A stretch of 64,000 nucleotides of DNA from Dermatemys mawii. Taxonomy: Eukaryota > Chordata > Testudines > Dermatemydidae. The position numbers were made by a program, and so were the translations under genes. Shown piece by piece: positions 23,297-36,572 of the stretch (the first letter of the stretch is position 1; each line of letters opens with the position of its first letter). The notes under the pieces are model-generated. The model was not told the DNA's origin and searched no databases. It saw only the letters and a program-made list of their open reading frames with translations. The stretch spans positions 8,057,884 through 8,121,883 of the forward strand of contig ML677374.1 of assembly GCA_007922305.1 (NCBI GenBank). The letters run 5' to 3'.

Positions 23297-23398
23297 GGAT
23301 TCTGATTCTAGTTACGCCAGTATAAATGTGGTGTAACCCCACTGAAGTCCATGGAGTTAGTCTTGTAAAACTGGCAGAAGTGAGATGAGAATCAGGGG
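23297..23398. repeat. Short palindromic element
   Basis: 'aggattctgattctagttac' at the left faces 'agtgagatgagaatcagggg' at the right, around 'actgaagtccatggagtta'. The arms are imperfect reverse complements. Same family as 25648-25740 and 61128-61213. Confidence 0.6.
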
Positions 23399-23399
23399 G

Positions 23400-25640
23400 A
23401 CCTTGGGTTTTAAAGACTGAAATGAACAAAGAATTCCTGGTGAGAGTTCCATTCTGCTCCAGGCATGTGAAATCACTATATCTTGGGGGGTGTATCAGAT
23501 TTGTATCAAGAGTGTCAACATGTTTGCTCAATAGATCTCTTCCTTCTGCTTTGATTAATCCATAGAATAGCTTATTTCATACCAAAGGAAAGCACATTTT
23601 TTAAAAAAGTGTTTGGTTTGTGTTTGGTCTTTTTGTCAGACCCTAGCGCTCTGCACTTAGTGACCAAACTCGCCTGCTGCTCCATTACACATGTACCTGA
23701 ATACTTAAACAAGGAACTCGCGAGAGACCCCTCAGCACATAACGCTGCCACTGAATTCATAAGGCAGCTGCCTTTAACTTCAAGGAGCACAGGAGATTGT
23801 TCCCTGTAGCCTGTTCTTCCAAGTGGCAGTCCCACCCTATGTAGAGCTAATTTAACGAAGGTCCTGTGTTTCCCTCACACCAGTGAGCTCTGCGAATCCT
23901 TTCAATGCTTCTATGTCTATTGCTTGCTTTAAACTCATCTCTGTTTTTTTTTTTAAAAAAAAAGTTTCCCTGCTAGAATCCTAGGAATAAAGCTGTCTGA
24001 AGTGTACATAATGGACTATATTGTTTGGCTGGGTAGAGCTGAGTGATACAGTAACTGCTGACTGCCTGTTGCTAGTGCCCTGAGTTAATAGGGGATCTGT
24101 ATAATTATCTCATGTCAAAGTCTGTCTTAAGCAAGAGTGCAAGACTTGGCCTTGATGTATGTGCCAGAAGGGTGTCCCAAAGCTGTGATATAGGCTGTGT
24201 GCTCAGCTAGTGAGTCGCTAGCTTGGAGAAGAAACAACATGTAAAACCAGCCAGACATGAGATTTTATCTGGTGGCAACTTTATAACCATGCCAAGCATT
24301 TCTTCAACAGAGAGTAGTTTGTCCTCTTGAGCCTGCCCAGTGGAAACAGGAAGAGGAGCTGAGGTTCAGGACTGTCTTGACCTTGTACAAGTGTCTATAT
24401 TGTTCTCCAAGGTGATGCTAGGGCTGTCTGCTGTGTGTGTGTGTCATGCCTTTCAGGGCCTGTGTGGAAGGGTGTGAACTACAGCACAAATAGTGTTTGC
24501 TTGCTGATGTAGCCCAGAGGAAGCTGCTACCTTCCTGATGCTTATGGTTAGGGATGTGGTACCCTACAAAAAGACTGGGCCAGAGATGACTGGTCAGGAT
24601 TTACACTCAGTTGGGGTAAAGAAGATACCTACACTTGCTAGATCAACTCTATTTTAGCATCTTTATCCTACATGGAAGGTGAAACACTTTTCTTCCCACC
24701 ATGTGCTGGCTGCATACTGGCTCTATTGGTCCCTGAGGAGCCTTTCTATGGCATCATTTGCTTAGAGACCCTGGGAATTTCTTTGCAGAAGATAATACTG
24801 ATCCAGTCAGTATAATGTACTACTTATGCCTTGAACCCAACCTCTCCTCTCCCCACACATTATGGGACAACCAGTGGTATGGGGAGTAGGGTGAAAGCAC
24901 TTAAACTGACACAATTTTGTCCTTGCCTTCTGCTGGTGTTTGAAGATCCTGCAGGTTTGTCAGGTCGTGCCCATGTGTTTATCGTTTTTTTTTGTTTGTT
25001 TTTTGTTGTTCTAGCCCTCATTAGAGGAAGAGGCTGTCAGTCTAGTGAGGTCATATCATTCCTTTCAACGCAGTCTGGTATTTGGGGGCATGTTAGAAGG
25101 TGCAACAAGCCAACATGGTCAAAGTCCGGTGCCTGAAATTAGATACTTAAATTTGCATTAACTTCTGTAGGGTTTAGGTGCCTAATTTCATGTGCCCGAG
25201 TTTCGGTGAGTGGACTGAATCAAGCCGTGATTCAAACCAACCAAGATACCATTTTTAAAAAAAATAAATTACTTTTTGGTTCTGAGACTTCATGACTTAA
25301 GTTCCTGCTTGTCATCTGCCTTGTATGCATTTGTTGTATCGTTATATTGGTCTTTTCAAAGACTAATTTTAATTCTTCTTTCAGTAGGTTTTAATCAAGC
25401 GTTATGTAGTTGCTGGTGAATTATTTACAGCCTTGTCTCTTGATAGAACACTTGGCCCCATAGAGTGCTTACAATGAATCAAATGGTAAATATTTTCTGT
25501 AGTAGCGTACGTAGTTGTTTTAAACTCAACAACTAATAAAACAGTCTGGGCTTGTGTAAATCTGTGGTGCCTGGTTAACATTAATGGAAGTGCGTCAACT
25601 TATACTAACTGAGGTTATGGCCCAGAGACTAGATAATCTG
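23400..25640 (+). other. Intron 1 stretch, mostly unrecognised
   Basis: No exon seen. A T-rich patch lies at 24981-25010. Palindrome-type debris ('cctaatttcatgtgcccgag') lies near 25140-25190. Confidence 0.35.
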
Positions 25641-25647
25641 TGGTTCT

Positions 25648-25740
25648 ACTGTCATTCACACCAGTGTAAATTAGGAGTAACTATGCTGATGTCAGTGGAG
25701 TGATATGATCATATAAAATTAGGGTAAGAAATCTCGGGCT
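25648..25740. repeat. Short palindromic element, degraded
   Basis: 'cattcacaccagtgtaaatt' and 'gtcagtggagtgatatg' are landmarks of the foldback family with a 'gtcaatggagt' centre. The right arm has decayed. Confidence 0.45.
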
Positions 25741-25834
25741 TTTTGGGCCAGTTTTCCCCGCTGCCTTCCAACTTGTGTAGCCACTCTGAGCCTGAGTCAG
25801 AGGTAGTAAGTCCCCACAGATGTCATTAAAGTCA

Positions 25835-25922
25835 GTGAGTCAGATCCCCGGCTAGTATAAATTGTCATTGCTTGTTACCTTCACTGGAGACAAGTGGCTT
25901 ACACCATCTGGGGATCTGGCCT
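25835..25922. repeat. Short palindromic element, degraded
   Basis: 'gtcagatccccggctagtat' faces 'taccatctggggatctggcc' (at 25902-25921 'caccatctggggatctggcc'). The arms are imperfect reverse complements. Confidence 0.5.
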
Positions 25923-25929
25923 GAGAAAA

Positions 25930-27380
25930 GTTGTAGCTGCTCAGCACCTCTGAAAGTTGGGCCCTTACTGCGCAGGAGAGGTGGGAGGAAGAATTCTTGT
26001 CTAGGCTACATACGAGAGGCAGAGTTCAGACTTTCTTTTCATGTCTGACAAAGATTTTTGGATGACCTTCTAGTCCTAAACCTGAAGGATCCAATCTGCC
26101 CGTTCGGAGATTTCTGAATCCAAGGGGCTCCATAAACAAACCATTGTCTGCTCAGTCATGTGGATTTACTACTGCAGAATAGGCAGAGATCAAAATTGGC
26201 CATTCCTCTTTGCCAGCGGCACGAGAAGTCCTCGCGTGCATGGCTCACCGCCTATCATGTGTGTTCGTTTATCTTGAACAATCTCTGGATAGCCCATAAC
26301 CTAAGCAGACCAGCTGTACTAGCTTGAGCCTGTTGGACACAAGCTCCAACATCTAATTTCACTTTTTCTGCTCTAGTGATCCAAGAGCCTGATCCAAAGC
26401 CAAATTGAAGTTAAAGGAAAGACTCCCTTGGCCTTCTGTTGCCTTTGGATTAGGTCCCAATTGAGCAGGTGCATACTAAAAAAAATTCCAAACCCTATAA
26501 TTATACATGGGGACATACAATGTATATTAACCATTCCCCCTCCATTGAAGTGAAATAACTTTTGGGCTTTCCATTGTAACTAAAAATGATTTCATTTGCA
26601 AAGGAAACAGTTTCTAATATGGAAATTAGCCTTTTATTCCTCAATTGGGGAAAAAGCACTTTCTACCTCGTGGCTTTCATATAAAGATGAATTTTTTGTT
26701 TTGGTTTTGTCAATCTGTTGATTTTCTGACTGGAGGTCTGATTCTGTGCAACCAGAATGACTGGTTCAATTGACTGCAACAGATGTTTGGCTGTTCGTTT
26801 TACTCGAATGCAGTGGGAGTTTTTTGGGTGTGCAAAGGATAGTGTCTTCGGGCTATTGACTTATTTTTTAAACCAGCATCCCACACCCAGCAACCTCCCT
26901 CACAATCTTAGAAAGCCGTAAATCTCAGGTCTCTGTAATACATTTGTTTAGGCTCCACCAGATGCTCTCAGTGTTCTGTGGCTCTGATGTGTTTAGGCCC
27001 ACCCATTGCCAGGAAAATCCATGTGGTGTTGCAGTGAGTTGAAAACCAGAATGTTCATCTGCCCAATGGTAGCTTCCCAGCCTAAGTGGTTTGTGTTTTT
27101 TTTCCCCATTTTATTGAGATTTATAAAAGATTTTTATGCTGAGTGACACATGCTTGCAAACCAACATCTGAGGGCATTGGACGGTCACGCCTCATTTAGC
27201 CAACTATTTCTGCATTGATGACTTTTATTTGTTGTGGGTTGTCTTTTTAAGTCATTGGCATATAGCAGAATCTTCCTTTTTATTTCACGGAAGGTTTTCT
27301 TAGTGCAGCTCAGACACTTTGATCCCTGCCCTGGCTGTCGTGTGAATCAACATCCAGGTCTCAATGGCTCTGTACACTTG
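25930..27380 (+). other. Intron 1 stretch without recognised features
   Basis: No exon, RNA gene or well-bounded repeat recognised. Confidence 0.35.
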
Positions 27381-27384
27381 TTTA

Positions 27385-27500
27385 GACTGTAAGCTCTTTG
27401 GGGTAAGGACTCTCTCCTCCCTCCCCCATGTACATATAGCACTTAGCGCAATTGGGGTCCTGGCCTTGCTGAGGCCTCTAGTCTAGATGTTACTGCAGTA
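27385..27500 (+). repeat. MIR/L2-type SINE 3' tail
   Basis: 'actgtaagctctttggggta', 'catatagcacttagcgcaat' and 'tggggtcctgg' are the 3' segment of the L2-tailed SINE family. The complete order (head, core, this tail) is visible on the minus strand at 63525-63758. Confidence 0.7.
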
Positions 27501-27603
27501 ATAGTTTTAGTAACAATCCATTGCCTGGAAAAATTTACAATCCAAATAGACAAGACACAGAGTAGGTTAAAATAGACAAGCAGAAGTCTGGGAAACTGAG
27601 TCA

Positions 27604-27922
27604 ATATGTCTACACAGCACTCTAAGTCCAGACTCTGACTCTGGTTTTGAGCCCAAGCCCCACTTCCCTCCACGTACACACATCCATCTGACTTAGATCA
27701 GCAAGCACTCAGGGTCACAATCCTAGAACCCTGCTGGATGTGTGTGTGTGTGTGTGTCGGATCCCAACTTCTACTGTTACTTGGATCCATTCTGCAGTGT
27801 GGATGAACCTCAAGCTGGGTCAGAAGGTCTGTAGCACAGTATGGACGTGTTGCCACAGCTGTTACATCAGGGTCCAGCAGTTGTAAACTGAGGTTTATGA
27901 TGCAGTGTGGATGTTCAAGCAT
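27604..27922. mobile_element. 'gtctacac'-type MITE
   Basis: The left end 'tatgtctacacagcac' and right end 'gatgcagtgtggatgttc' are imperfect inverted repeats. The interior includes a (TG)n tract (27739-27757). Related to the elements at 45968, 50850 and 53096. Confidence 0.5.
27739..27757 (+). repeat. (TG)9 microsatellite
   Basis: Nine TG units plus T, inside the preceding element. Confidence 0.95.
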
Positions 27923-27924
27923 AG

Positions 27925-30710
27925 GCTTGGAAATACCAAGTCCAGAAGCCCAGGTTTCAGAGACCCAGGTTTACAATGCAGAGAGAGACCCACAGAGGTA
28001 AGGCCTTGCCAAGGGCCTGTGGGTTTCAAACCTGGCCCCGCAGGTTCCTAGGCAGCCCTCACATCCTGGCCACCACTGGACAATGCACACAGAACTACTG
28101 GAAGTGAGGGGCTAGCAGAACTCTGACCTTCCCAAAGGCACTGCCCCTGAGGATCCTGCATGGGGACAATGATCAGCCCCACCAACTTGGCCTGACCATG
28201 CCATTGAAGCCAGAAGGAGGCACAATGGCAGGAAGTTATCTGAGCAACTGGCTGTTGCTTCATCCCTGGTTTCTGAGTCCGGCTGTGACCTCTGGCTTGG
28301 TTCCTTTTTCTGGCTCTGACCACTAGGTCTGATCACCCCTGCTCCAACCACTACGTCAGGTTGGCCACATCCCTGTCCTGATGCAGAGTCACATTGGGAA
28401 CTGAAATCCATCTCTTGTTGCCATCTAATGCCTTAGCCACAAAGTCATATTTCCTCAACACTCCTTTCCCCCCAAAACCCTGCTCAAAGTAAGGGCCCAT
28501 AAGTTGCAATCCTCACTCAGAGGGACCTAGCCAGTTGACAATCAAACAAATGGGCGTTTGTCCATTCTCATAAGCAAGAGTAGGATCACACCCAATCACT
28601 GAAACCTGACATTTGCGAAGTGCTGAGCCTCTGCTGAGAAATTGCAGCTTCCTCTCTCTCTTCCATGGCAGTGTTTGGCACCAATCAGGATGCAACTGGA
28701 TGGGGAATTTTACCTGAAACAGGTGCAGCAGAAGGAGGAAGCTCAGTGTTTGTCTTTTGAATACTGTTTCATCCTTCATAGTGTTTGCTTTCTGTCAGGA
28801 AAGCAGCCTTGCCAGGCGACTGGGTGTCACTCAGTAGCTGTCTTATCTGCGCTTGAATTTGCTGGTAACTCATAGTAGTTTGATCATTAATTCTACCTCC
28901 TGATAATACAACTGGGCAGTTTCGCCTGTGAGTTGCTCTGGGAAGCTACAGTCTCGCAAGTTGGGTGCAACTCTGTTCACCTCAATGGAAACCTTAGCAG
29001 CCCAACTTACACCAGGCCCAGGTTTGGCCCTAAGTGTACAGTTGTTGTCACATGGCTGGATGAGGCTGAACAGGGAAGTGGCTGTCAGTCTAGACACTGC
29101 AATGCTGAATGCCCTAGCAGATGCGGAAGCGAGTAATAATTGACTGGCTGCTTGTGGCTGCTTGTGTTTGTGGGTAGGAGGCTGTTGGCTAAGTTACCGA
29201 AATGCAGCGTGGGAAAACATGGAGACGGTGTGGCTGATGAAAACTGAAAGGAAAGCATGTCTTGGAATTCACCGCCATGGTGGGGCTTAGCAGAAGATCT
29301 TCTGATAGCACCTTGGACTTGGATAGGATCTCACTGTGTTTTTATAAACGCTGATTACATTAGCCTGCGCACAGCAGTCCCTTGATGTGGTGAAGTCTCG
29401 TTACTCCCATACTCCAGCAGAGACCCCGCAGTTAGGTGAGTTAACTGAGGTCACACAGGAAGTCAGTGGTAGAGGAATAAGAGCCCACACAGGGGTGTTC
29501 TACCAGTATAAGTATATTTGTTTACATTTATGCTTTAGATTTTACCAGTATGATTGCCATATGGACAAGCCCTTCATTCCTCAGTTGGTGTGTAAAGCAA
29601 TGTCATTCCAGGGAAGTTATGCCAATTTACACCAGATGAGGTGGGGGAGAGGAGATTTGGTTTGTTCAGCCTAATTATCCAGGCTGCAAGAGCCTTAAAA
29701 ATAATTATATGCAAATTGCTTGTTATGGGCATCTTGGGAGGAGTGGATTGGGGTAGCAGGTGGGGAGCTCTTTTGAAATCTGTCTTGTGTGTATTTTAAT
29801 TTTCTGGGTGGTTTAACCTAGCAGTACAAGACAAGTTACATGTGTTCTAGCCTCTTAGGGCATAGCCTTCCTCTAACTCTCTCCTCTCAACTCGCTGTCC
29901 ATGATTATGCACAGTGAGTTTAGAGGGTAGCTTTTTGCATAGAAGCACACAATTGAGTGATCTCCTAAAATGGGCAAATCAGATGCCCCAAGCAATAGCT
30001 TAAATATTATCTGACACTGAAAGAAAATGCCACAGCCCTGGTTGATGTATCCTGTGACAGAGAATGCTGTTTGATACAAGCTGCTCTGCTATAATTGTTC
30101 TGAACACCCACCCTCCCCTTTATGATTGCTGTATTTCAACAAAGTGACTTGGTGCATTCAGTAGGTAGAATGTGACTGCCATGAAGACTGACTGGGGTAG
30201 GTTTTCTTTTTCTGGTGCTGGACAAACATGCAGGATGTGGAACTCTGAACTGTATCCATTAATTGCTGTTCCAGTTATTACTGGAAAGTGACTAAGATCT
30301 CTTGAAGATGGATTTGGCTTTCCTTCTTCTGTCACATTCCTTTTGCAGCTTAGAAATGACAGGAATGGCTCTGTAGATTTGTTTTGTGGTGCCTTGCTTT
30401 AATAATGAATGGTTAGTGCTGAGGTGGAGGGCATGCGGCTGAGTTTATCTTGGATTGAATCCCAAAGTGGTTAGAATAGGGACTTTCCTTCAGAAGCCTG
30501 AAGTGTGAAGAAGCTCAGTTGTGGGTTTTGTGAGGGTGGAAATAATTTAAATTTTTTTGTGTGTGTGTGATGTGCAGCGGAAGGTCACTTCTGACGTCAG
30601 GCTAGTATTTTACTAAGAAATCACTTCCCCTAAAACCAAGTTAGAGGAACGTATCTAATGTTGGTTTATAGCCTGTGCACTTGCTCTGTGGAAGCTGAGG
30701 CAGAACTCGG
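27925..30710 (+). other. Intron 1 stretch, mostly unrecognised
   Basis: No exon seen. A MIR-core fragment in minus orientation ('aactgaggtcacacaggaag', 'gtcagtggtagagg') is visible at about 29440-29480. Confidence 0.35.
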
Positions 30711-30717
30711 TCTAGAC

Positions 30718-31323
30718 CAGAGGTGGGTAAACTATGATCTGGGGGCCACATCTGGCTCGCAGGACTGTCCTGTCCGGCAGCTGTCTTCCCCGCCATCCCC
30801 CGTCTTCCCTGGAACCACGCTTCCGCCTGGGCAGCGCTCTGGGCAGTGGGGTTGCACGACAGCGTATCTGGCAGTGCGTGGCCCGGCTGGAGCCAGACAT
30901 GCTACTTTGAGCGGCATGGTAAGGGACCAATGCCAGGGCTGGGGGGTTGGATAAGGGGCAGTCAGGGGACAGGGAGCAGGAGGTAGTTGGATAGGGCAGA
31001 GGTTCTGGGAGTGGAGTGGTCAGAGGATGCAAAACAGGGGGTTGAATAGAGTGTGGGAGTCCCGGGGGAGGGGGGGCTTGTCAGGAGGTGGAGGGTGTGT
31101 GGATAAGAGTTGGGATACGGAACAGGGGGGGTTGGATGGGGCAGTTAGGGTGGGGGGCAGTGGGGGCATGTTGGATGGGTCAGGGATTCTGAGGGGGACA
31201 GTTGGGGGTGGATAAGAGGCAGTGGGCCTGGCTTTTTGTGGAGGCACAGCCTTCCCTACCCAGCCCTCCATACAGTTTTGCAGCCTTGATGTGGCCCTCG
31301 GGCCAAAAAGTTTGCCCACCCTG
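30718..31323. mobile_element. hAT-type non-autonomous element
   Basis: The ends are CAGAGGTGGGTAAACT and AAGTTTGCCCACCCTG, a near-perfect terminal inverted repeat. The flanking 8 bp are GTCTAGAC (30710-30717) and ATCTAGAC (31324-31331), 7 of 8 the same. The interior is G-rich with repeats of 'ggacaggga' and 'gttgga.aggggcag' type. It is a second copy of the family at 36573-37200 (shared 'gatgtggccc' and 'gggcca' before the right end). Confidence 0.85.
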
Positions 31324-31423
31324 ATCTAGACTCTAAAGTTGCACAATTAACTGTGTATTATCTTACATTTATGTTGCACGCAAAGTTATGTGCAACAGAC
31401 AAATGCAAAACAACCCCCACCCC

Positions 31424-31459
31424 CTCTAAAAAAAAATAAAAAATAATAATAAAAAAAAG
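31424..31459 (+). repeat. A-rich simple repeat
   Basis: Runs of A with interspersed T (AAT/AAAT units). Confidence 0.85.
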
Positions 31460-31634
31460 AAAGCTATTAGTGGACCATTAAGAGGAAAAATGTTGATTTT
31501 TATTAAGTACCACATGTTTGATCTACAGATCTTCTGCAGAATCTGATCTCTGTTGATCTTGCAAAGTCTTTCTGTACTTAGATGGGATAAGCTTTCCCCA
31601 CTTAATCTCAGAGCTTTTTATGCAGGTGGGTCAG

Positions 31635-31760
31635 TACATACCCATTTTATAGATGGGTGGGGTGGAGGGACATGAGGAGACAGGGAGGGAAAGTGTCATG
31701 TTCAAAGTTTCACAGTGATGGAACTAGGAACAGAACCCTCATCTCCCTGACACTTTCAAA
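31635..31760 (-). repeat. MIR-type SINE fragment, minus strand
   Basis: 'cccattttatagatgggtgg', 'aaagtttcacagtgatggaa' and 'acagaaccctcatctcc' correspond to the reverse of the SINE core. Confidence 0.5.
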
Positions 31761-32531
31761 GGCTTTGCGTTTCCCTTTTTGGTAAGGTATATTTGGTGGC
31801 CGATTTCATCCAAGCCTGTTGTAATGCCTTGATTACAGCGTAGCTGCATCAGAGATTAATTTCTTCCCTGACCTCCAAAAGCCTAATTGCTTTGGCTCTA
31901 GGCCTGCTCTATTACTTCCTTGTTTGTTCTTCTTTGTGTGTCTGCTTTTCTGCTCTAGGGATTCAGCTCTGCTGTAAGCTTGGGCACTTTTGACTCTTCC
32001 TGGTTTTTCTTTTTAGAGGTTACCTGTTTAGGTGGCAAGAGATTCCTGACTTGATATTATCACCTGTGCTACTGGAATGCTTAAACATTGCAGTTAATGA
32101 TTTGAAAATTGCATTCGCTGTACTACTGATAAATGTTTGAGGTCTTGTTCTTTTCACTCCCTTAAACTTTTCTTAAAACTTTAAAAAGTTGCAACTGAAA
32201 CTTTCTTGACTGTCAAATTGTTTTCAAGAGTCTCTTTAAAACTTGCCACAGAAAATACGAGACTGAGATTCATGACTCTGATGAAATCCAGTAATTATGC
32301 ATTTTATATTAACTGGGTGTCAGTGTACAGGATTTTTTTAATCACTTGTGTTGGCAACAGACTGGAACATTTGCAAGCCCGTATGTTCTATGTAAAAGTG
32401 TTTTCTTGGCACTTTCATCACATGCTTGAGTCATTTAATGTCTAGAAGGCATATGTGAAGAATTTGGAGATGCTCTGTAGTAATAATACCTAGTTCTTGC
32501 ACAATATCTTTCAGTAGATCTAACAGTGCAT

Positions 32532-32682
32532 TATATCCATTTTACAGAGGGGGAAACTGAGGCAGAGGTAAAGTGACTTGCCTAGGGTCACCCAGCTGGT
32601 CAGTGGCAGAGCTGGGGGAAAAAAATCCGGGTCTCCTGAGTCCCAGTCCAGTGCCCTGTACCTAGGCCATACTGCCTCCCAT
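32532..32682 (-). repeat. MIR-type SINE, minus strand
   Basis: A clear minus-strand copy: 'ccattttacagagggggaaa', 'cttgcctagggtcacccagc', 'gtctcctgagtcccagtcca' and 'ccatactgcctccc'. It includes the 5' head seen forward at 52120. Confidence 0.85.
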
Positions 32683-33224
32683 TACTGTGTTCCTGATTAT
32701 TGCAGGTGTTTATTATATGGACATTCTGGTAGTCCCTTCTGGCCTTAAACTCTAAATAAAACCAATATATTCATAATAAGGGGCTACCTAGAAAAACATG
32801 GAAGGAAAGAATAGTACAAGTTAAGCCACTTGGCAAACATCTAAGTGCTGTTAAGGGACAGTAGAATCCTCCTCCTCTAAATACTTTGCTACTACTGCAA
32901 TATAAACCGTGCTTGTGTTCAAGATGGCTGTCTGATCACTATGTACCACTGCTCAGACTCCCAAAGAGAAGAATTGCAGGTCCCATGGGGGGAAAGCAGT
33001 TCCACCCCAGGAGGGCTCAGGTCACAAGGCCTGACATTTGAGGGTATGCACCTGGAGATGAGACTGGGGATAGGTGAGGCAGGCCCATAGCAGCTCCACT
33101 GACCTGGGTAAGTGACTTGTCAGTAAATTAGGCTGGCTTCAGTTTCAAGCCATAACTCTAGTTGGTGCTGTTTAACCACCTTGTTGGCAGCCTTAGAAAA
33201 GGTGCCAAGGATTAAGGGCTTGAT

Positions 33225-33690
33225 CCAAAGCCCATTGAAAGATTCCCAGGTCTATAAAATCATGATAGCTGCAGAGAAAGTAAATAAGGAAATGTTGTTT
33301 ACTCCTTCTCATAGGGGCTACCAAATGACATTAATAGGCAGCAGGTTTAAAACAAACAAAAGGAAGTGTTTTGTTTTTTTTCCCCAAACAACCCACAATC
33401 AGTGTGTGGAACTCCTTGCCAAAGGATGTTGTGAAGGCCAAGGCTATAACAGAGTTCAAAAAAAGAACTAGATAAGTTCATGGAGGACAGGTCCATCAAT
33501 GGCTATTAGCCAGGATGGGCAGGGATGGTGTCACTAGCCTCTGTTAGCCAGAAGCTGGGGATGGATCACTTGGTGATTACCTATTCTGTTCCATCCCTCT
33601 GGGGCACCTGGCATTGGCCACTGCCAGAAGATAGGATAGTGGGCAAGATGGACCTTTGATCTGACCCGGTACAGCCACTCCTATAGAGTT
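33225..33690 (+). mobile_element. CR1 LINE 3' end
   Basis: The best CR1 copy in the window. It has 'ggaactccttgccaaaggat', 'gttgtgaaggccaaggctat', 'ttagccaggatgggcaggga', 'ggggcacctggcattggcca' and 'gatggacctttgatctgacc'. It represents the noncoding 3' tail plus part of the region before it, with no intact reverse transcriptase. It is interrupted at about 33370-33390 by a T-rich insert. Confidence 0.85.
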
Positions 33691-34805
33691 ACCTCAGTGG
33701 GCGTTGGAGCAGGCACCAGAATCCCATGGAGATGGAGTCTCACGCTGCAGGTCTTGGCTGGGCAGGGTAGAGGCATGTTGCACTGTAGCTGATCATGCTG
33801 TATTGGTTCTGTGCTTAGCTGTAGCACTTAGCTTTCCACAGCCCTGGAAAGCTAACTGGACTTTAATGGGGAGGAGGGTGCAATGGGAGAATCTCCCAGA
33901 AGATGAATGCAAAACCTCAGAGAAGGTTGTTATCCCCATGGGAGATGGCTCCATTTATCATGCCTCTTCTATTAAGGAAGGGGCTAACTTTTTTTTATTT
34001 TAAATAACCTTAATGTGTTCACATGCTTGGTGGTGTCAGCACGTTTGTTCAGCATTAGGTCACTGACAAATCAAGGGTGAAACATTTGTATAGTCCCCTA
34101 GTTAGTGATTTCTCAATTGCAGATGGGTGGAGGAGAGGGGGGATGGGGAGCCACCTTCATTGGTCCAATGCCTCCTCCACCCTGTGCCATCCCCAGGAAG
34201 GGCTGTGGTTGTCCAGGGGAGTGATCTGGGTAAGCATGATGCAGGTTAAGGCAGTTAATCCATTAACTGCAGCTTTTCCTTTTGCTTGGAAGGCACAGTG
34301 AGTAGAGAGCAGAAGGTTCAAAATTCTAGGTTAATAGCAGGGACTGTGGTTTGTTACCATTCCCTTTAGAGGAGAGGGTTCCTGCCACCAGCCAGGCAGA
34401 TGTCTGTGTGTGTGTCTAACGGAGATTTAAGGTGCTTCTGGGGCAGATTAGAACTGAAACCGATTTTAGGGTGATTTGTTACTTGGCTTGATATGAACCT
34501 CTTTTCTGAGGCAGGGGACAGAAGGTGGAAGTTGGGACTCAGGATGGAGGCATAGGGCCCAGTCATACGAAAGATTTCCTTTGTGGCGTGAACACATACA
34601 CTCCTCACTACTTGTGGTGGCTATTCTGGCAGCTGGGGGTGGGACGGGACACCTATGCCAGTAAAAGGACTGTCTCCAACGCAATGAAATGACAGCAGTG
34701 GGTAACGGGAAGAAGTTGCTTGGTTTTGCTCAGTCAGGTGTCTGGCTTGCAGAGCAAGTGGTTGGTGATTCAGTAGCCACTAAGTTTCCAACTTGCAGAA
34801 AGAGT

Positions 34806-34952
34806 GGTCATAGACCTTAAGGTCAGAAGGGACCATCACAATTTATCTAGTCTGACCTCCTGCTCCATGCAGGCCACAGAACCTCACCCATCCACTCCTG
34901 TAATAGAGCCCTCACCTCTGGCTGAGTTACTGAAGTCCTTCAATCCTGATAG
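34806..34952 (-). mobile_element. CR1-type 3' end, minus strand
   Basis: 'tcatagaccttaaggtcaga', 'agggaccatcacaatttatc' and 'gtctgacctcctgctccatg' are the reverse complement of a CR1 terminus ('…ggtcccttctgaccttaa…ctatga'). Confidence 0.75.
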
Positions 34953-35849
34953 AAGAATTTCAGGTTACCATATGTTCAGTGCACTAGCTGGATTTTTCAT
35001 ACAGACGATTGCCACACATAGCCTGATCCTGGTTGTTTGTGTGGCTTTGTAACTTACAAATTCTCACTCCATGAGGCCCCTCTTGTGTAACCTTCCCCAA
35101 AGTAGGCCCTTCCCCTGAAGGTGTTAACATCCCTCTCTACCCCTGTACTTACAAGCTTGCTGTTGTCATTGCCTCAGAACTTGTTTTTGCTCTATCTGGA
35201 AGCATCTTAGCAGAAGGGCAGGTGAGCAGAGTCCAGTATTGTTCCATGGGTCACTCACTGGGGAATGTTGGCTGCAGTGTGATTAATTCACCTCTTCCAT
35301 GCCCAGAAACTTGTCTGCATCCTTTGGGTTACAGTGTGCTGCATAGAGTGGCTTGGAGCTGATGGCCCAGAGTTCATTTCCAGATGTGATTGCAGGGCAG
35401 TGTCAGGGAGGTTAAAGCTACTCATTTCCAGTGTAGCGCATGCTGCATTTGAAGGCATAATTAAAATGGATTCCAAGTGTGTGGATTTTTTTTTTGGTTT
35501 ACATGAGTAAGTGTTCCCTACTGTAGACTAGGTAAGTAATCCAAATTTGATCCACTGCATGGGCCTGAATAGTGCTCACCTGTTTCTGTAGACTAAAACA
35601 GTCGTTCCTATACATTGCTGCAAGTGAGATGTCTCTCAAAGTTTGTATCCTTTTTATGGATGTGCAGAATCTAGCTCTCTGTCTTCAAACACGCAGCAAG
35701 TGGCAATGAGGTAGCTGATCAGCCTTAGAGCATAAATTATCTCCTCTGGCTGAAGTCTCATCCTCAGTTCAGCAAGGTACTTGTGCTTAGAATTAGGCAT
35801 TATGCCCATGGAGGGAGAGGAGTTGATCAGTGGGGCTGGCAGCCCAGGA

Positions 35850-35922
35850 CATGACTTGCAGACCCCCTGGAGCACCCTCACAGACCCCCAGGTGTCTGCA
35901 GACTGTAGTCTGAGAACCGCTA
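35850..35922. repeat. Fragment of hAT-type element
   Basis: 'cagaccccctggagcaccct' and 'cagactgtagtctgagaaccgct' resemble the right end of the 'ggttctcaaac…gtttgagaaccactg' hAT family (compare 49290-49308). The left end is not identified. Confidence 0.5.
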
Positions 35923-36572
35923 TAATAGGGATTTCCAGATGCCACAGTGAGGAGCACCTTTTGATTCAGTACTGATTGTAATAACATCCCTTAAGTTTTT
36001 GGATCCGTGGCCATATTTCTGGTTGTGCGTGGGTGTGCTGCTGCCGCTGCAGTTTCTCTAGTGGGTTTTGAGGTGAGGCGCACACTTTGTGCTCTGTTCT
36101 GATTGTGCCATTCAGTGCTGCCTGGAGATGCCCTGGCAATTTCCCTCACCTATTTCCATTGCCTCATTCAGGATGGTACCTGCCTGTGGCTCTGGAAAAT
36201 AAAGGCTCAGGAGCCATGTGGAAATCGGTGTCCTACGAGGCTGTTGAATGCAAAGGTAAAGTTCACTGAGGCAATGAGGCACATGATCAAAGAGTAGAAG
36301 GAGGAAGGGCTGCCTTGCAGCTGGATAAACAGGTCACTGGAGTTCCCAAGTTCCTCATCCAATGCAAGCAGAGGCTATTAATTACCCGGTTAGGGTTGTG
36401 TCTTGCAAGGGATAAGTGCTTCCCGTATGATGAGCAACAACTCTGACCCCAACATAGAGGTCTGTGGGAGTTGCAGGGTTTGGGCCCTTTTGTTAAGGGG
36501 AGATGCCTGGAGAGAGGATATTCCCTCTCAATCAGCAGGGCCACTTGTGTGGTAGGGCAGTACTCACTAGTC